This document shows, one piece after another, positions 36,968 through 45,478 of a stretch of DNA of 64,000 nt. The notes beneath the pieces are model-generated. The model ran no database searches, had not been told where the DNA came from, and saw only the letters and a program-made list of their open reading frames with translations. Source of the DNA: Actinoplanes nipponensis (GTDB lineage Bacteria; Actinomycetota; Actinomycetes; Mycobacteriales; Micromonosporaceae); the NCBI RefSeq assembly GCF_016862275.1, contig NZ_BOMQ01000011.1, forward strand, positions 1 to 64,000. Direction: 5' to 3'. Made by a program: the position numbers and the translations under genes. Each line of letters starts with the position of its first letter. The first letter of the stretch is position 1.

Positions 36968-37843
36968 ATGACGGCCGGACCCGCCATGACCCGCGGGATG
37001 ATCGGCCTCGTGCTGACCGCCGGCGCCCCGCCGGTCGGTGTGGAGCCGTTCTTCCTGGAGCTCGTCTCCGGCCTGGAGGAGGTGCTCGCGCCGGCCGGCG
37101 GGACCGTGCTCCTGCTGGTGGTGCGCGACCTGGACGCGGAACTGGCCACCTACGCCCGGTGGGCGGGCGAGGGCGCCGTCGACGCCGTGGTCGTGGTGAA
37201 CCTGGTGCACGACGACGTACGCCCCGGCCGGCTGGCGCAGCTCGGCCTGCCCGCCGTCCTCGCCGGACGGTACGCCGGGCCGGCCGCGCTCAGCAGCGTG
37301 GTCTCCGACAACGCCGGCGCCATCGGCGCCGCGATGGACCTGTTCCGCGGCCTCGGCCACCGGCGGATCGGCCGGGTGACCGGACCGGCCGAGCTGCTGC
37401 ACACCGCCGAGCGCTCGGCGGCCATGCTCGCCTGCGGGCAGCGGCTGGGCCTGGACGTGCGCATCGCCGAGGCGGACTACAGCGCCGAGGCCGGCGTCCG
37501 GGCCGCCCGCCGGCTGCTGGCGGAGCCCGGCCCGCCCACCGCGCTCATCTTCGACAACGACGTCATGGCCGTGGCCGCCGAGGAGGACCTCGTGCGCTCG
37601 GGCGTCGCGGTGCCCGCGCGGGTCAGCCTGCTCGCCTGCGACGACTCCGCCCTGTGCGAGCTGGCCGTGCCGCCGATGTCGGCCCTGAGCATCGACGTCC
37701 ACGAGCACGGCGTCACCCTGGGCCGGGCCGTGCTCGACGGGCTGCGCGGGGACCGGCCGCGGGTCTATCCCGGCCCGCCGATCCGGATCCGGCGCCGCGG
37801 CAGCACCGGCGCGGCTCCGGCCGGCCCGGTCCACGGCCGCTGA
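36968..37843 (+). CDS. LacI/GalR-type sugar-sensing domain protein lacking the DNA-binding domain
   Basis: 291 residues. The entire protein is a periplasmic-binding-protein-like sensor domain of LacI regulators (GMIGLVLTAGAP, LVSGLEEVLAPAGGTVLLLV, VVSDNAGAIGAAMDLFRGLGHRRIGRVTGP, ALIFDNDVMAVAAEEDLVRSGVAVPARVSLLACDDS). No LacI helix-turn-helix (TxxDVAxxAGVSxxTVSR) is found before it in any frame: the 120 bases upstream are low-complexity Pro/Arg/Ala coding or the divergent promoter. ATG 36968 or 36986 are both possible; no strong ribosome site is visible. It could be a decayed LacI regulator or a sensor acting through a partner such as the adjacent ROK protein. Confidence 0.75.
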   Translation: MTAGPAMTRGMIGLVLTAGAPPVGVEPFFLELVSGLEEVLAPAGGTVLLLVVRDLDAELATYARWAGEGAVDAVVVVNLVHDDVRPGRLAQLGLPAVLAGRYAGPAALSSVVSDNAGAIGAAMDLFRGLGHRRIGRVTGPAELLHTAERSAAMLACGQRLGLDVRIAEADYSAEAGVRAARRLLAEPGPPTALIFDNDVMAVAAEEDLVRSGVAVPARVSLLACDDSALCELAVPPMSALSIDVHEHGVTLGRAVLDGLRGDRPRVYPGPPIRIRRRGSTGAAPAGPVHGR

Positions 37844-37872
37844 GCTCCGGTCCGTCCCGGGCGGCCGGGGGC

Positions 37873-38550
37873 TCACCCACCCGATCCACCGGCAGCGTGG
37901 GCGATGCCCGCGATCTGGGTGTTGAAGGGCACGAACGGCGTGTGCAGCCGGTACGGCCGGAGGTCGACCCGGGCGAACCCGGCGGCGCGCAGCAGACCGG
38001 CCAGGTCCCGTTCGCACGAGCACCCCTCGAAGGTCCAGGCCCACGGCCGGCGCAGCACGCGCTGGACGACGCGGGTGGCGGTGCCGGCCGGGGCGGCGAC
38101 GTGTTCCACGAACCGGAAGGTGCCGCCGGGACGCAGGATGCGCCGCACCTCGGCCAGGACGGCGACGGGGTCGTCGACCGTGCACAGCACGAGCGAGGAG
38201 ATCACGGTGTCCACGCCGGCGCCGGGCAGGCCGGTGCGCTCGGCGCGCCGGTCACGCAGGTCGAGGTGCACGCCGTGGCGCTCGGCGGCGGCCCGGAGCC
38301 GCCGGTGCATCGGACGGTTCGGTTCGATGGCGACGAGCGTCGCTCCCGGGCGCAGATACGGCAGGTTGGCGCCCACTCCGGGGCCGAGTTCGACCACCGT
38401 GGAGGGCAGCTCGGCGAACACGCGCCGCTTGTGCTGCCGCAGGCTCCGTTCGAGATAGGGGCCCATCGCGCTGAAGAACGCGGCGTTGAAGGGCCCGCGC
38501 GCCCGGTGCACCGGGAAGCCGGTCGCCGGGGTCATGGTGTCGTCGGTCAT
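37873..38550 (-). CDS. Class I SAM-dependent methyltransferase
   Basis: 225 residues. Motif I is TVVELGPGVGANLPYL, the acidic residue at the end of beta 2 is in LVAIEPN, and motif III region is LAEVRRILRPGGTFRFVEHVAA. It resembles UbiE/phospholipid or small-molecule methyltransferases with a conserved EGCSCERD segment. AAGGAC lies ahead of the ATG. Substrate unknown. It could belong to lipid metabolism; no link to the polyketide cluster is apparent. Confidence 0.82.
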   Translation of the reverse strand: MTDDTMTPATGFPVHRARGPFNAAFFSAMGPYLERSLRQHKRRVFAELPSTVVELGPGVGANLPYLRPGATLVAIEPNRPMHRRLRAAAERHGVHLDLRDRRAERTGLPGAGVDTVISSLVLCTVDDPVAVLAEVRRILRPGGTFRFVEHVAAPAGTATRVVQRVLRRPWAWTFEGCSCERDLAGLLRAAGFARVDLRPYRLHTPFVPFNTQIAGIAHAAGGSGG

Positions 38551-38641
38551 GGCAGTCCTTGCCTCGCTGGGTCGGTACCGGCACTCTGCGCCGATCGCGG
38601 CGGCGAGTCAGGCGGGGAAATACCCCACTGTCGGCAACCGT

Positions 38642-39676
38642 TCAGATCAGGTCGCGCCGGGCGCCGTACCAGGCGGCGATCTGGGCGCGGGACCGGAAAC
38701 CCAGCCGCAGCCGGATCCGTTCGACGTGACCCTCGGCCGAGCGCTCCTCGATGCCCAGGCGCGTCGCGATCTCGCGGTTCGTCAGGCCCCGGCTCACCAG
38801 CTCCGCCACCTCGCGCTGGCGCGCGGTCAGCCCGTCGGCGCGGCGCCGGGGGAGGGGCAGGCCGAGGAACCGGCGGACCACCCGCACCAGCTCGTCCCGG
38901 TCACCCGCGTACGGCAGGTGCGACCGGCCGGGCAGCAGCGCCAGCTCGGCGCCGGCGATGCCGGCGGCCAGGACCTCGGCCTGGGCGACCGGCGCCGCAC
39001 GGTCGCCGGTGCGGTGCACCACCAGCGTGGGCGCCCGTACCTGGCCGAGGCGGTCGGTGACGTCGAGCTCGTAGCTCAGCGCCAGCAGCGCCCGGGCGGT
39101 CGCGGCGCTCGAGCACGCGCGCTGGTAGCGGGCCAGCTCGGCCCGGGTCGAGCGGTCGGCGTCGGGGGCGAAGATGTCGGTCAGCACGTCCGAGCCCAGC
39201 CCCCAGTGGGCCTCGACCAGACCCAGGACATGATCGCGTACGGGGGCCGGGGACAGGTCGCCGCCGCGCGCCCAGCCGCCGTAGAGCACCAGCCGCCGCA
39301 CGGTGCCGGGATGCGCCGCCGCCCACGCCACGGCCACCGGAACGCCCATCGACGTGCCCATCAGATCGAACGGCTCGCCCAGCGTGCCGGCGACCGCGGC
39401 CAGCTGTTCGAGCTCGAACGCCAGCGACGCCGGGCGGGCCACGGCCGCCGACAGCCCGCACCCGGCGCGGTCGTAGCGCACCAGCCGGCAGTCCTGGGCC
39501 AGCGCCTCGTAGAGCGCCCGCTCGGCCGGCAGCTCCCAGCTCAGCCGGAGATGGGTGAGCCAGCCCATCACGTAGACCAACGGCCGGCCCGCGCCGACCG
39601 AGGCGTACGCCACGACGGCGCCGTCGGCCGACACCACTCGAGTGAGCCGCTGCTGCACCCCGCGATTGTCGCTCAC
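38642..39676 (-). CDS. Alpha/beta-hydrolase domain fused to a LuxR-type DNA-binding domain
   Basis: 344 residues from a GTG that overlaps the upstream stop as GTGA. Residues about 10-260 form an alpha/beta hydrolase: [12 protein letters not shown], nucleophile Ser in [13 protein letters not shown], Asp in HRTGDRAAP and His in [13 protein letters not shown]. Residues about 275-340 form a LuxR/NarL HTH ([39 protein letters not shown]). The triad looks intact, so the protein may hydrolyse or bind a small ester signal and control transcription. It is translationally coupled to the rhomboid-like gene. Confidence 0.87.
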   Translation of the reverse strand: MSDNRGVQQRLTRVVSADGAVVAYASVGAGRPLVYVMGWLTHLRLSWELPAERALYEALAQDCRLVRYDRAGCGLSAAVARPASLAFELEQLAAVAGTLGEPFDLMGTSMGVPVAVAWAAAHPGTVRRLVLYGGWARGGDLSPAPVRDHVLGLVEAHWGLGSDVLTDIFAPDADRSTRAELARYQRACSSAATARALLALSYELDVTDRLGQVRAPTLVVHRTGDRAAPVAQAEVLAAGIAGAELALLPGRSHLPYAGDRDELVRVVRRFLGLPLPRRRADGLTARQREVAELVSRGLTNREIATRLGIEERSAEGHVERIRLRLGFRSRAQIAAWYGARRDLI

Positions 39677-40377
39677 GCCCGCAGCGGCCGGCTCCCGCGC
39701 ACCGGTCCCGGCTTCTCGCGCCAGGTGAGGGCGGCCGCCAGAAGCAGGCCGGCCAGCAGCGCCGCGCCGTGGATGTTGCGGGCGGCCGTCAAGGTCACCG
39801 CGGTCGCCACGCAGACGCCCAGGACGAGGAAGCCGAGACCACCCCACCGGGCCTGGATCAGGCGTGGGGTCACGGCGGCCGGGACCGCGCCCAGCACCAC
39901 CAGCGGCACGTACCAGGTGGTGAAGAGCACGCCGCACCAGACCAGCGTCGCGGGCGCGGCGATGGCCGGCACCGACCGGGGCCGGCGCACCAGCGCCCAG
40001 GCGAGCACGGCCGCCAGGCCACAGACCGCCACGGAATTGCCGCCGCCGGTGGGCTGCCACGAGTAGCCGGCGAGCTCACCGATCAGCCCGGTGCCGAAGT
40101 ACGCCAGCAGCCAGCGCGGGCGCGACGTCACACTCTCCGCCACGGCGCCCAGCACGAGCAGGAACACCAGATTGGACAGGGTGCCCAGGACGCCGCCGTC
40201 CTGCACGAACAGGGACGCGAACGTCCGCCACCAGTCGCTGTGCAGCCCGGCCGACGTGCGCTCCAGGGACCGGAGCAGCCGCGGATCGACGGTGAGCTGA
40301 ATCAGGTTCACCGTGGCCGTGACGGCGAACACGCCGAGCGTCAGCCACGGGCGCCGGATCATCCGCGGCATGCCCAT
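39673..40377 (-). CDS. Rhomboid-like membrane protein
   Basis: 234 residues with about six transmembrane segments. [11 protein letters not shown] segment and a later [15 protein letters not shown] correspond to the catalytic Ser and His regions of rhomboid intramembrane proteases, although the classic GxSG is GNSV here, so activity is uncertain. AAAGGGG 7 bases ahead supports ATG 40377. The stop overlaps the GTG of the LuxR-hydrolase gene, so the two are made together. It is divergent from the polyketide cluster and marks its left border. Confidence 0.7.
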   Translation of the reverse strand: MGMPRMIRRPWLTLGVFAVTATVNLIQLTVDPRLLRSLERTSAGLHSDWWRTFASLFVQDGGVLGTLSNLVFLLVLGAVAESVTSRPRWLLAYFGTGLIGELAGYSWQPTGGGNSVAVCGLAAVLAWALVRRPRSVPAIAAPATLVWCGVLFTTWYVPLVVLGAVPAAVTPRLIQARWGGLGFLVLGVCVATAVTLTAARNIHGAALLAGLLLAAALTWREKPGPVRGSRPLRA

Positions 40378-40471
40378 CGTGCCCCTTTCGGTGGTGTCCG
40401 GCCGGATCGGTGCCGTCATTATGCCGACCTCGCCTCGAAGATCGTTGGCGTCCCGCCGGGAGGCCTGCTCT

Positions 40472-40502
40472 GCCGGGCTTCGAGACGGTCTCGAAGCCCG
40501 GC
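40472..40502. promoter_or_regulatory. Perfect 31-bp palindrome in the divergent promoter at the cluster border
   Basis: Two perfectly complementary 15-base arms flank a single G (40487). The inner part reads CTTCGAGAC-G-GTCTCGAAG. Both flanking genes start and point away from it (40377 minus, 40571 plus), so it cannot be a terminator. A related, weaker site, sharing GGTCTCGAAG, lies at 47961-47977 in the other divergent promoter of the cluster. It is probably an operator for a cluster-specific dimeric regulator. Confidence 0.65.
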
Positions 40503-40570
40503 CAGCACGGTGACACCTGACGGCGGAGCCTCCGGAGGTTCCCACCGATGAGCCCGTGGAGGTGGAGCTG

Positions 40571-41875
40571 ATGAGCGAGTCGCAGGAGCTCATCCTGGAA
40601 TCGGTCCGCAAATACCACCGCGAGCAGCAACGCGAGACATCGTTCGTGCCGGGGGTCACGCCGCTTCTTCCCTCCGGGGCGGTGATCGACGAGGACGACC
40701 GGGTCGCGCTGGTCGGCGCGGCGCTGGACCTGCGGATCGCGGCCGGCGTCAGCTCGCGGCGCTTCGAGCGGGAGTTCGCCAAGGTGCTGGGCCTGCGCAA
40801 GGCGCATCTGACCAACTCCGGATCGTCGGCCAATCTGCTCGCCCTCACGGCGCTGCGGCAGCGTGAGCTCGGCGACCGCCGGCTGCGCCCCGGCGACGAG
40901 GTGATCACGGTCGCGTGCGGCTTCCCGACCACCGTGTACCCGATCCTGCAGAACGGCCTGCTGCCGGTCTTCATCGACGTGGAACTGGGCACCTACAACA
41001 CCACGGCCGAGCGGGTGGCCGCCGCGATCGGGCCGAGGACGCGGGCCATCATGATCGCGCACGCGCTGGGCAACCCGTACCCGGTGGCGGAGATCGCCGC
41101 CCTGGCCGAGCGGCACGGGCTGTTCCTGATCGAGGACAACTGCGACGCGGTCGGCTCGCTGTACCAGGGGCGCCCGACCGGCACCTTCGGGCACCTCACG
41201 ACCGCCAGCTTCTACCCGGCGCACCACCTGACCATGGGTGAGGGCGGCTGCGTCCTGACCGACGACCTGCGGCTCGCCCGGATCGTGGAGTCACTGCGGG
41301 ACTGGGGCCGCGACTGCTGGTGCGAGCCGGGTGAGAACGACACCTGTCACAAGCGTTTCGGCCAGCAGCAGGGCGGATTGCCGTACGGCTACGACCACAA
41401 GTACACGTTCTCGCACGTCGGCTACAACCTGAAGAACACCGACCTGCAGGCGGCTCTGGGGCTCAGCCAGCTCACCAAGCTGCCGGAGTTCGGGGCGGCG
41501 CGACGGCGCAACTGGGCGCGGCTGCGCGCCGGGCTCGACGGCGTGCCCGGCTTGCTGCTGCCGGAGGCGACGCCGGGCAGCGACCCCAGCTGGTTCGGCT
41601 TCGTGCTCACCGTGGCCCCGGACGCCGGGTTCACCCGCGCGCAGCTCGTGGCGCACCTCGAGGCGCGCCGGATCGGCACCCGGGTGCTGTTCGCCGGCAA
41701 CCTGACCCGGCACCCGGCCTTCGCCGACCAGCCGTACCGGGTGTCCGGCGAGCTGACCAACAGCGACGTGATCACCGAGAACACCTTCTGGATCGGTGTC
41801 TACCCCGGTTTGAGCATCGAGATGCTCGACTACATGGCCGCGTCCGTCCGCGACTTCGTCGCGGCGAGGGGCTGA
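40571..41875 (+). CDS. NDP-4-keto-6-deoxyhexose 3-dehydratase (RfbH/SpnQ/E1 type)
   Basis: 434 residues of the DegT/DnrJ/EryC1 fold. The usual PLP lysine is replaced by His in SFYPAHHLTMGEGG, the hallmark of 3-dehydratases that use PMP or PLP without forming a Schiff base. A cysteine-rich loop, RDWGRDCWCEPGENDTC, fits the [2Fe-2S] region (three Cys seen, C-x-C-x7-C). The enzyme removes the C3 hydroxyl of an NDP-4-keto sugar. It is a committed step to 2,3,6-trideoxysugars such as rhodinose, amicetose or forosamine, or to 3,6-dideoxyhexoses. ATG 40571 follows GGAGGTGGAG; GTG 40556 is also possible. First gene of the cluster's left rightward operon. Confidence 0.9.
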   Translation: MSESQELILESVRKYHREQQRETSFVPGVTPLLPSGAVIDEDDRVALVGAALDLRIAAGVSSRRFEREFAKVLGLRKAHLTNSGSSANLLALTALRQRELGDRRLRPGDEVITVACGFPTTVYPILQNGLLPVFIDVELGTYNTTAERVAAAIGPRTRAIMIAHALGNPYPVAEIAALAERHGLFLIEDNCDAVGSLYQGRPTGTFGHLTTASFYPAHHLTMGEGGCVLTDDLRLARIVESLRDWGRDCWCEPGENDTCHKRFGQQQGGLPYGYDHKYTFSHVGYNLKNTDLQAALGLSQLTKLPEFGAARRRNWARLRAGLDGVPGLLLPEATPGSDPSWFGFVLTVAPDAGFTRAQLVAHLEARRIGTRVLFAGNLTRHPAFADQPYRVSGELTNSDVITENTFWIGVYPGLSIEMLDYMAASVRDFVAARG

Positions 41876-41879
41876 TCCG

Positions 41880-42905
41880 ATGCGCTGGAACAGCCTGTAC
41901 ATCGCGGGGCTGGGCAGCCGGCTGGCCCCGCCCACCGCGGCCCGGGAAGCCGTGGACGCCGGCCTGCTCGACGCCGAGCGCTTCAAGACCCTGGGCTACC
42001 GATCGATCTGCGTCGACGAGGACACCGCGCCGCCGGACATGGCCGTGCAGGCGGCCCGGGTGGCGCTGGCCCGCGCGGACGTCGCCGGCCGGGAGCTGGC
42101 GATCGCCCTGCACGGCAGCCTGTGGTTCCAAGGGCTCGACATCTGGCCGGCCGCGTCCTATGTGGCCGCGGCCGCCGGCGCCCGCTCCGTGCCCGCGTAC
42201 GACGTCCAGCAGCGGTGCAACATCGGCCTCGGCGCCGTCGAGCTGGCGGCGGCTCACCTGGCCGTCTCCCGGGCCCCGGCCGCGTTGATCACCACGGCGG
42301 ACCGGTTCGCCGGCCCGGCGATCGACCGGTGGAACGCCCACGACTTCAACGTCTACGGCGACGGCGGCACCGCGCTGGTGCTGTCGTCGCGCAGCGGCTT
42401 CGCGCGCGTCCTGGCGACCGCCACGGTCGCCGACAACACCCTGGAGGGCCAGGCGCGCGGCGCGGAGACCTTCTCCGCCGCATCGCGGGCCGGGCAGTGT
42501 CCGGTCGATCTCCAGGCCCGCTCCGCCGCGTACGCGACAGCCCACGATCCGACGCAGACCAGCATCCGGATCGGCCGGGTGATGATCGCCGCCCGGGCCG
42601 CGGTGCTGAAGGCCGCCGGGCTGCCGATGGAGCGCGTCGCCCGCATGGTGACCCCGGCGACCGGCCGGCTCAAGGGGGACTACCAGGTGCACCACCTGCT
42701 CGGCGTGGCCGAGGAGATGACGACCTGGGACTTCGGCCGCACCACCGGCCACGTCGGGGCGGGCGACTGGGCGGCCGGGCTCGAACACCTGGTCACCACG
42801 CGCGCGGTCGAGCCGGGCGACCACGTGCTGCTGTTCGGCGGTGGCGCCGGCTACACCTGCACCACCGCCGTCGTGGAGATCCTCGACCGGCCGGAGTGGA
42901 CATGA
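41880..42905 (+). CDS. KASIII-like thiolase-fold protein with Cys but no catalytic His
   Basis: 341 residues, starting 4 bases after the dehydratase stop. Thiolase fold with DVQQRCNIGLGAVELAAAHL (Cys113 in the nucleophile place) and FGGGAGYTCTTAVVEIL at the end. It is a paralogue of the KASIII-like protein at 46738. Aligned to that protein the catalytic His is Ala (LEGQARGAE against LETMHRGDD), while the Asp in GHVGAGDW is kept. It may act as an acyl carrier-to-acceptor transferase rather than a condensing enzyme. Its stop overlaps the AMP ligase start as ATGA, linking it to acyl activation and ACP loading. Confidence 0.85.
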   Translation: MRWNSLYIAGLGSRLAPPTAAREAVDAGLLDAERFKTLGYRSICVDEDTAPPDMAVQAARVALARADVAGRELAIALHGSLWFQGLDIWPAASYVAAAAGARSVPAYDVQQRCNIGLGAVELAAAHLAVSRAPAALITTADRFAGPAIDRWNAHDFNVYGDGGTALVLSSRSGFARVLATATVADNTLEGQARGAETFSAASRAGQCPVDLQARSAAYATAHDPTQTSIRIGRVMIAARAAVLKAAGLPMERVARMVTPATGRLKGDYQVHHLLGVAEEMTTWDFGRTTGHVGAGDWAAGLEHLVTTRAVEPGDHVLLFGGGAGYTCTTAVVEILDRPEWT

Positions 42906-44419
42906 CCGTCATGGAGCACGTCCGTACCGGCCTCGTCGTCGACGACCTGCTGCGCGAGGCGGTCGCTCGCCGGCCGCACGCGCGCGCCGTCAGCGACGCC
43001 ACCGGCGGCTGGACGTACGCCGAGCTGGACGCGGCCGCCCGCACCGGCGCCGCCTGGCTGGCCGCCCACGGGATCGGCCCCGGCGACCGGGTGGTGTGCC
43101 GGGCGGGCAACGTGCGCGAGTTCGTGGCCCTGCTGTTCGCGACACTGCGCCACGGGGCGATCTTCGTGCCGATCAATCCCGGCATGCGCCGGTACCACCT
43201 GCGGAGCGTGCTCGCCGACGCCGACCCGAGGCTGGTGGTGACCGGCGACGACGACGCCGTCACCGTGCGGGAGGTGACCGACCGGCCGGTCGTCGGCCTC
43301 GGCACCCTCCGGGCGGCGCTGTCAGGACCGTCGCTGCCGCCGGCCGGACCGGCCGGACCGGCGCCGAACGGCGACGCGACCGCGTTGTTGATCTACACGT
43401 CCGGGAGCACCGCCGCGCCGAAGGCGGTGGTGAGCCCGCACGGCACGGTCGTGTTCGCGGCCCGCGCGATCGCCGACCGGCTGCGCTACCGCGCGGACGA
43501 CGTGGTGCTCTGCGCCCTGCCGCTCGCCTTCGACTACGGGCTCTACCAGGTCTTCCTCAGTGTGCTGGCGGGCGCTCACCTGGTGCTCGGGGAGCCGGCG
43601 GCGCACGTGCGGCTCATCTCGACGATCCGCGAGCACGGGGTGACGGTGGTGCCCGTCGTGCCCAGTCTGGCCGAGATGCTGGTGCGCCTGGCCGCCCGGC
43701 ACAGCAGCGTGCCGGCGGTCCGGCTGTTCACCAACACGGGCGCGGCGCTGACCGCGCCGATGATCGCCGCACTGCGGCAGCGCTTCCCGGGCGCCGGCAT
43801 CGTGGCGATGTTCGGCATCACCGAGTGCAAGCGCGTGACGATCGCCGAGTGCGACGGGGACCGCGGGCGTCCCGGCTCGGTGGGCACGGCGCTGGACGGC
43901 ACCCAGGTGCTGATCCTCGACGACGCCGGGCATCCGCTGCCGCCCGGGGAGTGCGGCGAGATCGCGGTCCGCGGCCCGCACGTGATGGCCGGCTACTGGC
44001 GGGCGCCGCAGCTGAGCGCGCAACGGTTCCGCCGCGACCCGGACACGGGCACGGTGACGCTGCACACCGGCGACTACGGGCGGCTCGACGCCGACGGCCA
44101 CCTCTACTTCGAAGGCCGGCGCGACGACATCTTCAAGCGCCGGGGGCTGCGGGTCAGCGCTGTGGAGATCGAGGCGGCCGCCTGCGACGTTCCCGGGGTA
44201 CGCGCGGCCGCCGTGCTGCCCCCGACCGGCCGCCGTGACGTCGCCCTGTTCGCCGTCACCGAGCTGGCGCCGGCCGACGTGCTGCGCGCCCTGGCCGAGC
44301 GGATCGAGGACGGCAAGCTGCCGCCGGCCTGCCACGTGCTCCCGCAGCTGCCGCTGACCGCCAACGGCAAGACCGACAAGCGGCGCCTGGCCGAGCTGCT
44401 CGACCAGCCGCAGGAATGA
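42902..44419 (+). CDS. AMP-forming acyl ligase (ANL superfamily)
   Basis: 505 residues, start overlapping the KASIII-like stop (ATGA). Core motifs: IYTSGSTAAPKAVV (A3), FGITECKR (A5), LHTGDYGRLDADGHLYFEGRRDD (A7/A8), and LTANGKTDKRRL (A10 Lys). It should adenylate a carboxylic acid and load it on the ACP encoded next. Which acid is unknown; the neighbouring reductase suggests an acid modified on the carrier. Proteins of this kind supply acyl groups to sugars or aromatic cores in actinobacterial polyketides. Confidence 0.88.
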   Translation: MTVMEHVRTGLVVDDLLREAVARRPHARAVSDATGGWTYAELDAAARTGAAWLAAHGIGPGDRVVCRAGNVREFVALLFATLRHGAIFVPINPGMRRYHLRSVLADADPRLVVTGDDDAVTVREVTDRPVVGLGTLRAALSGPSLPPAGPAGPAPNGDATALLIYTSGSTAAPKAVVSPHGTVVFAARAIADRLRYRADDVVLCALPLAFDYGLYQVFLSVLAGAHLVLGEPAAHVRLISTIREHGVTVVPVVPSLAEMLVRLAARHSSVPAVRLFTNTGAALTAPMIAALRQRFPGAGIVAMFGITECKRVTIAECDGDRGRPGSVGTALDGTQVLILDDAGHPLPPGECGEIAVRGPHVMAGYWRAPQLSAQRFRRDPDTGTVTLHTGDYGRLDADGHLYFEGRRDDIFKRRGLRVSAVEIEAAACDVPGVRAAAVLPPTGRRDVALFAVTELAPADVLRALAERIEDGKLPPACHVLPQLPLTANGKTDKRRLAELLDQPQE

Positions 44420-44430
44420 AGGAGGCACCC

Positions 44431-44712
44431 ATGACCACTGCTCCCGAGTGGGACACCCGGTTCGAGACGGTCCTGCGCGGCATCCTGCCGCTGCCGCCCC
44501 GGCTGGCCCCCGACACGTGCCTGCGCAGCCACGGGCTTGACTCCCTGGCCTCCATCGAGGTGCTGATGGAGCTGGAGGACGCCTACGCGGTGCGGCTGCC
44601 GGACTCCTTGCTGACCGGCGACACGTTCGCCACCCCGGCCGCGTTGTGGCGGACCCTGACGCAGGTGCGGTCCGCGGACGCCGTGTCCGCGCCGCCGGTG
44701 ACCGGGCGATGA
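44431..44712 (+). CDS. Acyl carrier protein
   Basis: 93 residues with the phosphopantetheine motif HGLDSLASIEVLMELED. AAGGAGG 5 bases ahead supports ATG 44431 over 44416. Its position between the ligase and the reductase, and overlap with the SDR start (ATGA), indicate it carries the ligase-activated acyl group. It is unlikely to be the type II PKS ACP, which normally follows the KS-CLF pair. Confidence 0.88.
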   Translation: MTTAPEWDTRFETVLRGILPLPPRLAPDTCLRSHGLDSLASIEVLMELEDAYAVRLPDSLLTGDTFATPAALWRTLTQVRSADAVSAPPVTGR

Positions 44713-45470
44713 GCGTCGACCTGGCCGGTCGGGTGGTCCTGGTCACCGGCGCGGCCGGCGGTCTCGGCGCGGCCCAGGCACGGCTGCTGGCCGGCTGCGG
44801 CGCGAAGGTCGTGCTCGCCGACACGGCGGAGGTCAAGGCCCTGGTCGACGAGCTGAACGACGGTCACGCCGAGCCGGTCGCGGCCGGGGTACCGCTCGAC
44901 GTCCGCCAAGCGGAGCAGTGGGCCGCCGCGGTGTCCCGGTCGCAGGCGGTGTTCGGGCATCTGGACGGCCTGGTCAACAACGCCGGGGTGCTCGGCGTCG
45001 GCGCCGTCGCGGACCTGCCCGAGGCGGAGTTCCGCCGGATCGTCGACGTCAACCAGGTGGGCGTGTTCCTGGGCATCCAGGCCGTCGTCCCGGCGATGCG
45101 GACGGCCGGCGGCGGCACGATCGTCAACATCTCCTCGATCGACGCGATGATCGGCTTCCGGTACCTCTCGGCGTACTGCGCCTCGAAGGCGGCGGTGTCG
45201 GCGATCAGCCGCACCGCCGCGATGGAACTCGGCCCGGACGGGATCCGGGTCAACGCGGTCTGCCCCGGCGTGATCGGCACCCCGATGACCGAGGAGCTGG
45301 ACGCCAACGTCTCCGGCTGGCTGCACCGCACCCTGCCGTTGCGCCGGCTCGGCACCGCACCGGAGGTCGCCACCGTGGTCGCGTACCTCACCTCGGCGGA
45401 CTCGTCCTACGTCACCGGCACGGAGATCGTCGTCGACGGCGGCCTGCTGGCCGGCTTCCTCTTGCCGTGA
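44709..45470 (+). CDS. Short-chain dehydrogenase/reductase
   Basis: 253 residues of classical SDR type: TGAAGGLG cofactor motif, LVNNAGVLG, catalytic Ser in NISSIDAM and YCASK (Tyr/Lys). The C-terminus TGTEIVVDGG is typical of FabG-like enzymes. Translational coupling to the ACP suggests it reduces or oxidises an ACP-bound acyl group; a role on the deoxysugar is the alternative. Confidence 0.88.
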   Translation: MSVDLAGRVVLVTGAAGGLGAAQARLLAGCGAKVVLADTAEVKALVDELNDGHAEPVAAGVPLDVRQAEQWAAAVSRSQAVFGHLDGLVNNAGVLGVGAVADLPEAEFRRIVDVNQVGVFLGIQAVVPAMRTAGGGTIVNISSIDAMIGFRYLSAYCASKAAVSAISRTAAMELGPDGIRVNAVCPGVIGTPMTEELDANVSGWLHRTLPLRRLGTAPEVATVVAYLTSADSSYVTGTEIVVDGGLLAGFLLP

Positions 45471-45478
45471 GCGCCGCG

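Noticed and set aside
39676-40060. Long N-terminal extension of the LuxR-hydrolase protein
   Set aside because: It overlaps the rhomboid-like gene in another frame and has no similarity; the GTG at 39676 with GTGA coupling is better.
40472-40502. Terminator reading of the 31-bp palindrome
   Set aside because: Both neighbouring genes start, not end, at this region, so a terminator has no transcript to stop.
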